From Actinophytocola sp050699935 (GTDB lineage Bacteria > Actinomycetota > Actinomycetes > Mycobacteriales > Pseudonocardiaceae): DNA of 64,000 nucleotides. The stretch is from contig NZ_JBOHGB010000005.1 of assembly GCF_050699935.1 (NCBI RefSeq), positions 66,994-130,993 on the forward strand, written 5' to 3'. The translations under genes were made by a program, and so were the position numbers. The notes under the pieces were generated by a model that was not told the origin of the DNA, made no database searches, and saw nothing but the letters and a program-made list of their open reading frames with translations. Each line of letters begins with the position of its first letter. Position 1 is the first letter of the stretch. Below are positions 32,899 to 40,625 of this stretch, in pieces.

Positions 32899-34596
32899 TC
32901 ACAGCGACTCCGTCGTGGCTCGGTACCGGCGTCCGACCACATTGGACACGGCGACCAGCGCCAGCACCAGCCCGACGTTGACGACCGAGAGCGCGAACAC
33001 CTGCACGTAGCGCCCCTCCGACAACATGGAGAACATCGACACGGAGATGACCTCGTTGTTGGGCGTGTACAACAGGATCGACGCGGACAGCTCGCGCACC
33101 GCGTGGTAGATCACGATGATCGCGCCGGACAACAGGGCGGGGGCGATCAGCGGGATCACGACCTTGCGGACGGCGCCGAGCCAGGTGGTGCCGAACAGGC
33201 GCGCGGCGTCCTCGAGAGACGGGTCGACCTGCCGGAAGGCCGCCACCGCTGGAATGACCGAGAACGGCAGGAACAGGCCGACATAGGCGATGAACAGGAT
33301 CCACGGGCTGCCGTAGATCCCGACCGGGATGGTCACCCAGGTCCAGAGCATCGCGAGGCCGAACACCGTGTGCGGGATGGCCAGCGGCGACGTGCTGAGA
33401 TAGTTCACCACTCCGGCGCCGCGCACCCCGGCCCGGGCGATGAGGTAGCCGAGCAGGACGCCGAGCAACGTGGTGGTGACCGCGGCACCGAGTGCGAGCA
33501 CCACGCTGTTCCGGATGGCCCGGCCGATCGCCGGGAACGAGGCGACGTACTCGTAGTTGGCGAAGGTGAGCCCGACCGAGGTGAAGTCGGTGGTCAGGTA
33601 CGGCTGGAACGACGCCACCAGCATCACGCCGAGCGGCAGCACGATCGCCACCAAGAGGTACAGCGCGACGCCCGCCGTGCCGACCACCCGCCACGTGCGC
33701 GACTTCGAGGTGGCCAGCTGCACCCCGCGCGAGGTGATCGTGGTGAAGTCGGCGCGGCGTATCAGCAGGTGGTTGATTCCCAGCACCAGCAGGGTGACCA
33801 CGGCGAGCACGATCCCGAACACCGCCGCGCCGTTGGGGTCGGCCGGATACGAGCCGGTCATCCGCACGATCTCCGTGGTGATCACCTCGACCCCCGCGTG
33901 CCGGCCGAGCACCGCGGGCACCGCGAAGTCGCCGATCGCCTGCACCAGGATGATCAGCGCGGCGGAGAGCACGGCCGGTCGAAGCAGCGGCAGGATGACG
34001 TGCCGCGCGGTCTGCCGCATGGTGGCCCCGGTCGCCCTGCCCGCCTCCTCGAAGGACCGGTCCAGGCGCAGCAGCGCGGGCAACAGGTACAGGTACGCCA
34101 CCGGCGTGAGATACAGCCCCAGCACCCAGATGATCCCGGGCATCGAGTAGATGTTCAGCGGCCCGACGCCGAGGGCCGCGAGCCAGTTGTTGATGTAGCC
34201 GACGTCGGGGGAGAGCAGCACGGTCCAGCAGATCGCGCCGATGAACGGCGTGACGTAGGCCGGCACCAACACCGCGGCGCCGAAGAAGCGACGCCACGGC
34301 AGGTCGGTGCGGACCATCGTGACCGCCAGCGCCGCGCCCAGGAGCATCGCGAACAGCGTGCTGCCGACGGCGATGAGCACGCTGTTGCCGAGCAGCTCGG
34401 CGAAGTCCTTGCCGACGACCTCGCCGTAGTTGTCCAGGGTGACCGCCGACGCCTGCCCGGGAGGCTCGTCGAGGAAACTTCCGACGGTGAGCATCCCGAG
34501 CGGCGCGACGACCAGGACGACGAGGACGAGGACGGACAGGACGAGGGTGATCCGGCGTTGGCTGAACCGGACCCACTCGGTGACCGTCGACATCAT
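32899..34596 (-). CDS. ABC transporter permease, fused two-domain Fbp type (locus B)
   Basis: 565 residues with about twelve membrane helices in two tandem halves. EAA-type loops: EEAGRATGATMRQTARHVILPLLRP and EDAARLFGTTWLGAVRKVVIPLIAP. It is homologous to the locus A permease in layout. ATG 34596 is a compromise; GTG 34602 lies two bases after the binding-protein stop and would also work, and neither has a strong ribosome-binding site, so translation is probably coupled to the gene before it. Confidence 0.87.
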   Translation of the reverse strand: MMSTVTEWVRFSQRRITLVLSVLVLVVLVVAPLGMLTVGSFLDEPPGQASAVTLDNYGEVVGKDFAELLGNSVLIAVGSTLFAMLLGAALAVTMVRTDLPWRRFFGAAVLVPAYVTPFIGAICWTVLLSPDVGYINNWLAALGVGPLNIYSMPGIIWVLGLYLTPVAYLYLLPALLRLDRSFEEAGRATGATMRQTARHVILPLLRPAVLSAALIILVQAIGDFAVPAVLGRHAGVEVITTEIVRMTGSYPADPNGAAVFGIVLAVVTLLVLGINHLLIRRADFTTITSRGVQLATSKSRTWRVVGTAGVALYLLVAIVLPLGVMLVASFQPYLTTDFTSVGLTFANYEYVASFPAIGRAIRNSVVLALGAAVTTTLLGVLLGYLIARAGVRGAGVVNYLSTSPLAIPHTVFGLAMLWTWVTIPVGIYGSPWILFIAYVGLFLPFSVIPAVAAFRQVDPSLEDAARLFGTTWLGAVRKVVIPLIAPALLSGAIIVIYHAVRELSASILLYTPNNEVISVSMFSMLSEGRYVQVFALSVVNVGLVLALVAVSNVVGRRYRATTESL

Positions 34597-34604
34597 CGAC
34601 ACGG

Positions 34605-35693
34605 TTATTCTGTCCAGCCTGCCCACTTCTCGCCGAAGTCCTCGGACTCCTTCGCCATCTGGGGGAAGTCGGCCGTCAGCAGGTTGAGTTCGTTCAGCGT
34701 CGGGCGCGGCACACCCGGCGGGTAGAGCTCGGCCTCCGGACGGCTCATGTAGCCGCCGTAGCGGGCGATCTCGTTCGAGCCCTCCTCGGTGCCGAGGAAC
34801 TCGTCGAACAGCCGCGCCGCGTACGGGTGCGGCGCCTCGGCGAGCACCGCGTCGAAGTCGGTCCCGTACCCGACCCCCTCCTCCGGGTAGACGATCTTCA
34901 CCGGGGCGCCTTCGCCGATCAGCTCCCAGCCCCGGTAGTCCACCATGACCGCGCAGGACAGCTCGCCGGTCGTGAGCGCGTTGAGTTGCTGCCCGGCCTC
35001 GCTGTACTGGCGGGGCTTGGCGTTCTGGCCCAGCTTCGCGAAGAACTCCTCACCGATCGCCGGCTCCTGTGCCATCTCCCAGAACGCGGCGTACCCGATG
35101 GCGACCTCGCGCGGGTCGGTGAAACCGAGCTTGCCGCCGGCCCAGTACGGGTCGGTCAGGTCGTCCCATGTGGACGGTGCGCGCTCGGGTGGCACGGCCT
35201 CGGTGTTGTAGACGATGCCGACCGTGGAGATGCGCGCCGACCACCAGTACCCGTCGGGGTCGATGAACCGCTCGTCGACGGCTCCCTTGATGCTCTCCGG
35301 CACGTACTTCGCCAGCATGCCCTTGTCCCGGGCGTCGGAGATCACGCCGAAGTCGGACGGGTTGAACACGTCGGCGAGGTGCTGGCCGGCGTTGTTCTCG
35401 GTGAGCAGTCGCTGGTAGAGGTCGAAGGTGACGGCCCGGACCACCTCGGCGTCGATCTTCGGATACTTCTTCTCGAACGCCGCGGCCACGGCCTCGGCGG
35501 TCTCGGTCGGGATGGACGTGTACCAGACGACCTTCCCCTCCTCCTCGGCCGCGGTGACCAGATCGGCGCCGGTCTTGGCCGCGAGGTCGGACTGGGCCGC
35601 CTGGTCGTCACCGTCGCCGCAGGCGGCGAGCAGCGCGCCGGCGGCGATGATGGCCACCACCGCTGCCTGCCCGCGCATGAAGTGAACCCGCAT
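34605..35693 (-). CDS. solute-binding lipoprotein of Fbp/Pot-type ABC importer (locus B)
   Basis: 362 residues. The signal peptide ends in LLAAC. The mature sequence opens with the family pattern EEGKVVWYTSIPTETAEAVAAAF and continues with HLADVFNPSDFGV, VGIVYNTEAVPPE and WDDLTDPYWAGGKLG. It is the iron(III)/organic anion class of binding proteins. ATG 35693 has GGAGGAG at normal spacing. It sits second in the operon after the isochorismatase-like gene, with the usual order binding protein, permease, ATPase, unlike locus A. Confidence 0.88.
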   Translation of the reverse strand: MRVHFMRGQAAVVAIIAAGALLAACGDGDDQAAQSDLAAKTGADLVTAAEEEGKVVWYTSIPTETAEAVAAAFEKKYPKIDAEVVRAVTFDLYQRLLTENNAGQHLADVFNPSDFGVISDARDKGMLAKYVPESIKGAVDERFIDPDGYWWSARISTVGIVYNTEAVPPERAPSTWDDLTDPYWAGGKLGFTDPREVAIGYAAFWEMAQEPAIGEEFFAKLGQNAKPRQYSEAGQQLNALTTGELSCAVMVDYRGWELIGEGAPVKIVYPEEGVGYGTDFDAVLAEAPHPYAARLFDEFLGTEEGSNEIARYGGYMSRPEAELYPPGVPRPTLNELNLLTADFPQMAKESEDFGEKWAGWTE

Positions 35694-35737
35694 CGTGTCT
35701 CCTCCGCCGTTGGTGGGTGTTGCGGATTTCTCCCGGC

Positions 35738-36328
35738 TCAGGGCCGGTTGCTCACGCGGATCTGCTCCGCGGTCTCGAGCAGCTCATCGAGCTGCGTGCT
35801 CGTGGCCACGGTGGCCATCCGGGGCAGGACACGGTCGAGCGTCCAGGAATGGTCGGCCTGGTCGGCACCGCGGCAGCAGTCGGCGAGTACCACCACGCGG
35901 TAGCCGAGGTCGTACGCCGAGCGGACCGTGCTCTCCACGCCGAGGACGGTGTCGACCCCGCCGACGAACAACGTGTCCACCGCGAGGCCACGGCAGAGCA
36001 CGTCCAGATCGGTTCCGGTGAACGCACCGCGCCGCCGCTTGATCACCTCGTGGCAGCGCGGGCGCAGGTCGGCGAGTTCGGTCACCAGCTCCGCGCCATC
36101 GGTCCCCTCGACCAGGCCGAGCGGCCCGGCGCCGGTGCGCAGGCCGGGGCCGACCGGCGCATCTGAGCCGTCCGCCCGGCGCACCACCCGGACCAGCACT
36201 ACCGGCAGCGCCTTGCCGAGAAAGGACTCCATCGCCGCCCGGCACGCGCCGAGCAGCACGTCCCGGTCCCCGACGCGGCCCAGGACTTCGCGCTGAAGAT
36301 CGACGAGGACCAGGCCGCTGCGACTCAC
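35738..36328 (-). CDS. isochorismatase-like hydrolase without the catalytic cysteine (locus B)
   Basis: 196 residues of the isochorismatase/nicotinamidase fold. The first catalytic Asp is present (LVLVDLQREV) and the Lys is plausible (EVIKRRRGAFTGT). The nucleophilic cysteine of the usual T-x-x-C-V-E-x-T segment is replaced by glycine: GVDTVLGVESTVRSAYDLGYRV. True isochorismatases also lack this Cys, so a non-thiol reaction or ligand-binding role is possible; amidase activity is unlikely. GTG 36328 is chosen over a TTG at 36343. It is first in the locus B transporter operon, 22 bases from the 19-bp operator-like repeat. Confidence 0.82.
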   Translation of the reverse strand: MSRSGLVLVDLQREVLGRVGDRDVLLGACRAAMESFLGKALPVVLVRVVRRADGSDAPVGPGLRTGAGPLGLVEGTDGAELVTELADLRPRCHEVIKRRRGAFTGTDLDVLCRGLAVDTLFVGGVDTVLGVESTVRSAYDLGYRVVVLADCCRGADQADHSWTLDRVLPRMATVATSTQLDELLETAEQIRVSNRP

Positions 36329-36349
36329 GGCTCGCCGGCCCAACCATCA

Positions 36350-36368
36350 CGTTTCACTACATGAAACG
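36350..36368. promoter_or_regulatory. 19-bp operator-like inverted repeat upstream of locus B transporter operon
   Basis: CGTTTCA-ctaca-TGAAACG is a perfect 7-bp inverted repeat. It matches the 24659 site at CGTTTCA and GAAACG with identical 19-bp length. It lies directly upstream of the isochorismatase-like gene, overlapping where a promoter should be. The shared motif suggests one regulator, probably an IclR protein, controls both transporters. Confidence 0.65.
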
Positions 36369-36460
36369 GCCAACTCATGGAGTGAGCTTATGATTGCGGC
36401 GGAGGCACTGTCAACCGTGGCCGTGACCTGCGCTGCCCCGGATCGGTCCGGATCGAGCGA

Positions 36461-37222
36461 TCAGCCAGGGACCGGCCAGTGGACGTACCTGCCGGGTGGC
36501 TTACTCAGCGACTCGCTCACGTCTCGGCCGGCGCGGAACAGAGCCGGCACCATCGCCTGCCGGCGTTCCCGGACGAACCGGCTTGCCGGCCCGGCGATCG
36601 CGATCGCGCCGTAGATGTCCGGGCCGTGGAACAGCGGCACGGCGATCGCCCCGCTGCCGCCGACGTCCGCCGACTCGATCGACAGGTAGCCGTGCTCGAC
36701 GATCCAGCGCAGCTGCTCCGCGAGCAGCGTCCGGGCCGCGTCGTCCGCCTGCTCCGCCATGACCTGGGCGCGCAGCCGTTCGGGGCAGAAAGCCAGGATC
36801 ACCCGGCTGGACGCGCCGCGGTCCAGCGGCCGGGTCTCGCCGGCCTGCAACGCCGAGCGCACCTCCTCCCGGCTCTCGAACCCGGCCACGCACAGCCGCA
36901 CCCGGCCGGCCAACTGGTGCAGGGCGACCGTCTCGCCGGACTGCTCCTGCAGTGCGCGCAGCACGTCGTGCACCGTCGACGGGACCCGCTCGGCGAACCC
37001 GGTGGCGTGGGCGACCTCGATCAGCACCCGGCCCGGGAAGTACCGCCGGCTCGCCGGATCGCGCACGAGCCAGCCGCGCTGGGTGAGCATCGCCAGCAGC
37101 CGTGAGGCGGTTGTCTTGTCCAGCTCGGCCGCCGCTGCCGCCTCGGTGGAGGAGAGGCCCGGCGCACCGGCTCGGGCGACGACGTCCATCAGGTCGAGCG
37201 CCTTGACCGCGGCCTGACTCAC
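36461..37222 (-). CDS. IclR family transcriptional regulator (locus B)
   Basis: 253 residues. The helix-turn-helix (LSSTEAAAAAELDKTTASRLLAML) is followed by the IclR effector domain with VALHQLAGRVRLCVAGFES, LDRGASSRVILAFCPE and a late VPLFHGPDIYGAIAIAGPA. GTG 37222 is preferred to upstream in-frame codons because GAGGGAGG lies just before it and the HTH then starts at normal distance. It is divergent from the 37352 UGSC gene, with an operator-like region between them, and lies downstream of nothing on its strand, so it probably regulates the shared promoter region. Confidence 0.9.
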   Translation of the reverse strand: MSQAAVKALDLMDVVARAGAPGLSSTEAAAAAELDKTTASRLLAMLTQRGWLVRDPASRRYFPGRVLIEVAHATGFAERVPSTVHDVLRALQEQSGETVALHQLAGRVRLCVAGFESREEVRSALQAGETRPLDRGASSRVILAFCPERLRAQVMAEQADDAARTLLAEQLRWIVEHGYLSIESADVGGSGAIAVPLFHGPDIYGAIAIAGPASRFVRERRQAMVPALFRAGRDVSESLSKPPGRYVHWPVPG

Positions 37223-37251
37223 GAGGCCTCCCTCTCGATGCGCGCACGACA

Positions 37252-37281
37252 TTGACAGCCGCCCACGGCGGCTCCAATACT
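37252..37281 (+). promoter_or_regulatory. sigma-70-type promoter for the UGSC gene
   Basis: TTGACA (37252-37257) and AATACT (37276-37281) are separated by 18 bases, a good vegetative promoter reading towards the 37352 gene. It lies between that gene and the divergent IclR gene. Confidence 0.55.
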
Positions 37282-37288
37282 TCCATTG

Positions 37289-37316
37289 AGTTGCAACTGA
37301 CAAGAGCATAGTTGCA
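37289..37316. promoter_or_regulatory. operator-like AGTTGCA repeats in the IclR/UGSC divergent region
   Basis: AGTTGCAACT (37289-37298) is a perfect palindrome. AGTTGCA recurs at 37310-37316, 21 bases away, two turns of the helix. It directly follows the -10 box, so a bound repressor would block transcription. The divergent IclR regulator is the obvious candidate. Confidence 0.45.
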
Positions 37317-37351
37317 TCAGATGAGAATCAAAAGATGAGGGCGGTATTGTC

Positions 37352-38989
37352 ATGGGCGACAAGATTTCGGTCTACCGGCCTACCGGACCGGCGCGGAGCG
37401 CGGAGCGCGTCGTGGCCAGTGGTCTGCGCCGGTCGTGGGAGAGCACGACCGTCGCTCTCGTCGACAACGGGAAGCCGGGCGCTCTCGCTCTGCTCACCGG
37501 CATCGCCGACGAGCTGGACATCCCGGCCGAGCGCCGGGTCATGGTGCCCAAGCAGATCGCGTCGCGACCGATGAACGACGACGAGTTGCGCACCATCAAG
37601 GAGAACTGCGACGCCGCGATCCTCGCCGTCGGCAACTGCGGCTCGTGCACCTCATGGACCTGTCACGACGCGATCACCGTGACCTCGGACTTCGGCATCC
37701 CGGCGGCGCTGATCGTGACCACCCCGTTCATCCACATCGGACAACACGTGTCCAGGAGCCTCGGCTACCCGGATCTGCCGATGGTGGCGGTCGAGCATCC
37801 GGTGGGGGACCTGCCGTTCGAGGTGATCCGCGCCCGGGGCGCCAAGTCCGCGATCGCGGTGCGCGAGGCCCTGCTCGGCGTGGCCGACCGTGCCGCGGCG
37901 CCCGCCGCCACCGCTCCCACGGACGCTCCCGCCGAGACCGGCGACGCCGAGCTGCTCGTGGTGGAGCGGGACCAGGCCGCCATCGACGAGCTCTACCAGG
38001 CCAACAACTGGAGCGACGGCCTGCCGATCGTCGCGCCCACCGAGGAGCGGATCACCGCGATGCTCGGCCGGCACGCGGCCAGGGCCGACGAGGTGGTGGG
38101 CACGGTGGCCACGGGGTACGGGGTGGCGACGCTGCGGGCGATCGCGGTGAACGCGGTGATGGCCGGATGCTCGCCCGAGTACTTCGACGTGGTGGTGGCC
38201 GCGGTCAAGGGAGTCGTCGACCCGGCCTTCAACCTGCACGCGCTGCAGGCGACGACCCACCCTGTCGGCCCGATGATCCTCGTCAACGGGCCGGTCGCGG
38301 CGAAGATCGGGATGAACGCCGGCACGAACGCGATGGGCCAGGGCAACCGGGCGAACGCCACCATCGGCCGCGCGCTGCGGCTGGTCCTGATCACCATCGG
38401 ACGGTGCGTGCCGGGCGTGACCGACCGCGCGACCTTCGGCAACCCGGGCAAGTACACGTTCTGCCTCGCCGAGAACGAGTCGGCGAGTCCGTGGGAGCCG
38501 TTCCACGTCTCGCGGGGCCTGGCCGCGGCGGACAGCGCGGTGACGGTGTTCGGGGCGGAGGGGACGCACAACATGAACGACCCGGCCAGCGTCTCGTCGA
38601 CCGGGCTGCTCAAGACGTTCGTGGGCTGTATGTGCACGCCGGGCTCCAACCACCACCAGTTCCCGCGCACCGAGCCCCTGGTCGTGCTTGCTCCCGAGCA
38701 CGCGACGCTGCTCGCCCGCGAGGGCTTCACCCGCGCGTCGCTGCAGGAGTACTTCTTCCAGAACGCCCGGATCCCGCTCGCCGCATTCTCCGCCGAGCGG
38801 ATCGAACGGTTCCTGTCTCGCCGCCGGCCGGTGTGGTTCGGGCCGGGGAACACGACGAGGGTCGCGGCACTGGCCGACAGCCCGAGCGACTTCCTGATCG
38901 CCGTGTCGGGGGGACCGGGCACCCACTCAGTGTTCGTGCCGAGCTTCGGCGGCACCGCCGCGGTGACCGTGCCGGTCGAGCAACCCTGA
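37352..38989 (+). CDS. UGSC-type fusion protein with CGSC motif (locus B)
   Basis: 545 residues. The N-terminal domain carries the family motif as Cys96-Gly-Ser-Cys99 in AVGNCGSCTSWTCHDA, with Cys104 and His105 close by. In UGSC selenoproteins the first Cys is selenocysteine, so this is a cysteine homologue of a thiol-redox-like site. From about residue 208 the protein shares a long domain with the 29015 protein: WSDGLPIVAPTE, VNAVMAGCSPEYF, NAMGQGNRANATIGRAL, GNPGKYTFCLAENE, SPWEPFHVSRG, GTHNMND. The biochemical function is unknown to me. It has its own promoter and is divergent from the IclR gene. Confidence 0.8.
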   Translation: MGDKISVYRPTGPARSAERVVASGLRRSWESTTVALVDNGKPGALALLTGIADELDIPAERRVMVPKQIASRPMNDDELRTIKENCDAAILAVGNCGSCTSWTCHDAITVTSDFGIPAALIVTTPFIHIGQHVSRSLGYPDLPMVAVEHPVGDLPFEVIRARGAKSAIAVREALLGVADRAAAPAATAPTDAPAETGDAELLVVERDQAAIDELYQANNWSDGLPIVAPTEERITAMLGRHAARADEVVGTVATGYGVATLRAIAVNAVMAGCSPEYFDVVVAAVKGVVDPAFNLHALQATTHPVGPMILVNGPVAAKIGMNAGTNAMGQGNRANATIGRALRLVLITIGRCVPGVTDRATFGNPGKYTFCLAENESASPWEPFHVSRGLAAADSAVTVFGAEGTHNMNDPASVSSTGLLKTFVGCMCTPGSNHHQFPRTEPLVVLAPEHATLLAREGFTRASLQEYFFQNARIPLAAFSAERIERFLSRRRPVWFGPGNTTRVAALADSPSDFLIAVSGGPGTHSVFVPSFGGTAAVTVPVEQP

Positions 38990-39039
38990 CCGGTCCCGTC
39001 CTCGCCTTGTCTACATCAGACTGACGAGCTGGTTCTCGG

Positions 39040-39972
39040 CTACCGGTCGCCGAGGACCAGCTCGTCGATCAAGGTCGCGAGCTCGCGTGGCCGGTCGCTC
39101 TGCACGGCGTGGCCCGCGCCGGGAACGACCTCGACCCGCACCGCGGGACAGCGCTGCCGGAAGGCCGCCACGTCCCCGTCGGCCACGAACGGGCTGTCGC
39201 CGCCGCGGACCAGCAGGACCGGCACCCGCAGGGCGGACACGTCGGCCCACAGCGGTGTGCGGTCGGTGAGCCGGCTGGTACGCAGGCCGGTGATGTCATG
39301 GCGCCACCGCCACCAGCCGTCGGGCAGCCGCAGGGCGTTGTGCCCCACACCTCGGCGCACCGCGTTCGCCGACCGCCGCGGCGAGGCGAGCACCGCGTGT
39401 TCCACCATGTCCTCGAGGGAGTCGAAGTACTCCGCGCCGTCGGTGAGGGCGACGGTGCACCGCTGCTCCCTGGACATGGCGGTGAGCCGGGACAGGCCGC
39501 CGGGCGTGATGTCGACGACGGTCAGGTGGCGCACGAGGTCCGGATGCGACACGGTGAGCCGCAGACCGGTGAGCCCGCCGAGCGACATGCCGACCAGCGG
39601 CAGTGGCCCGACCGGCTCGAGCATCCCGTCGAACGGGGCGGTCAGGGCGATGGCGACCGCCTCGGCGTTGCGGGCGGGGGAGTAGTCGTGGTCGTCGCGC
39701 CAGTCGGAGCGCCCGTGTCCGGGAAGGTCCAACGCCAGGGCCGGCCGCCCCAACGCCAGGGCGACGAGATCCCAGGTGCGCGCGTTCTGCCCCGCGCCGT
39801 GCAGGAACACCACCTCGGGCGGCGCCTCGCCCCATCGCACGATGCTGACCCGCCGCCCCCCGTCCACCACGACGTGCCGCCGCACCACCCGTGGCACCGC
39901 GTCCGATCCCAGCCCGAGCTCCCCGGCCGCCTCCACCAACGAGCCCCACTCATCGTCTTCGGCGTCCGGCAT
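39040..39972 (-). CDS. alpha/beta hydrolase
   Basis: 310 residues of the alpha/beta hydrolase fold. Seen: VVFLHGAGQNARTWD (oxyanion region), LDLPGHGRSDW, the nucleophile elbow GMSLGG and a late VPGAGHAVQSDRP carrying the catalytic His. The substrate is unknown. It is convergent with the UGSC gene; a GACCGGT/ACCGGTC inverted pair (38988-38994, 39042-39048) spans the gap and may act as a weak terminator. Confidence 0.85.
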   Translation of the reverse strand: MPDAEDDEWGSLVEAAGELGLGSDAVPRVVRRHVVVDGGRRVSIVRWGEAPPEVVFLHGAGQNARTWDLVALALGRPALALDLPGHGRSDWRDDHDYSPARNAEAVAIALTAPFDGMLEPVGPLPLVGMSLGGLTGLRLTVSHPDLVRHLTVVDITPGGLSRLTAMSREQRCTVALTDGAEYFDSLEDMVEHAVLASPRRSANAVRRGVGHNALRLPDGWWRWRHDITGLRTSRLTDRTPLWADVSALRVPVLLVRGGDSPFVADGDVAAFRQRCPAVRVEVVPGAGHAVQSDRPRELATLIDELVLGDR

Positions 39973-40007
39973 GATCGCAGGCTACCCTGCCACGATGGGT
40001 CGGCTGG

Positions 40008-40574
40008 CTACCACAAGGTCGCGGCGAACGTGGCGACCGAGCCCGCCGTCGCGAGCAGGAAGAGGGCCGTACCCGAGGTGGCGAGCCCGTTGATCCGGCG
40101 CAGCGCTCGGGCCCGTGTTTCGGCGAACGTGGTCCGGCTGGTGGCCTGCAGCCGAGGACGCTGGGCGATCGCGAACGCCGCCGCGGCGATGAGGAAGAGC
40201 ACGCCGGGGATGGCGGCGAACCCGTTGGCCTGCCCCAGGTAGTCGAGAACGGCGAAGTAGACGGGGATCGCCGCGGAGGATGCCGTGAGCATCGAGCGGC
40301 TGTAGTCGAGCGCGGTTCGGCGGGACGCGGCGGCCCAGGCCTCGTACTCGGCGTCCGGTTCGTCGGCGGCGTCGGGCTCGGTCTGCGCGAACGGGTCCGC
40401 GATCTTGATGAAACGTTCGTTGGAGCCGATGACGATCTGGCCGGAGTACTGTTTCCTCGTGCGGGGGCAGAGCAGTGTGATGGTCGTTTCCTGGTTTCCG
40501 GCGAACACGAGTGTTTCCTCGGCCGGACCGATCAGTAACGCGTAGCGGTGCGTCGCGCCACAAGCGGGGCACAT
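40008..40574 (-). CDS. hypothetical membrane protein with N-terminal CPxC motif
   Basis: 188 residues. The N-terminus MCPACGATHRYALL and a following LLCPRTRKQY could form a small metal-binding ribbon. An acidic linker (about 65-80) leads to two hydrophobic segments near 100-135 and a third at the C-terminus. The function is unknown. It is divergent from the frameshifted gene at 40626. Confidence 0.55.
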   Translation of the reverse strand: MCPACGATHRYALLIGPAEETLVFAGNQETTITLLCPRTRKQYSGQIVIGSNERFIKIADPFAQTEPDAADEPDAEYEAWAAASRRTALDYSRSMLTASSAAIPVYFAVLDYLGQANGFAAIPGVLFLIAAAAFAIAQRPRLQATSRTTFAETRARALRRINGLATSGTALFLLATAGSVATFAATLW

Positions 40575-40625
40575 GGCGAATCCGGCTGAACGGCTACAGC
40601 AGCATCACGTTGCGAACTGAAGTCC

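Noticed and set aside
37352..38989. Selenocysteine in the UGSC-type protein
   Set aside because: The first position of the motif is encoded by TGC (37637-37639), an ordinary cysteine codon, and no in-frame TGA occurs near it.
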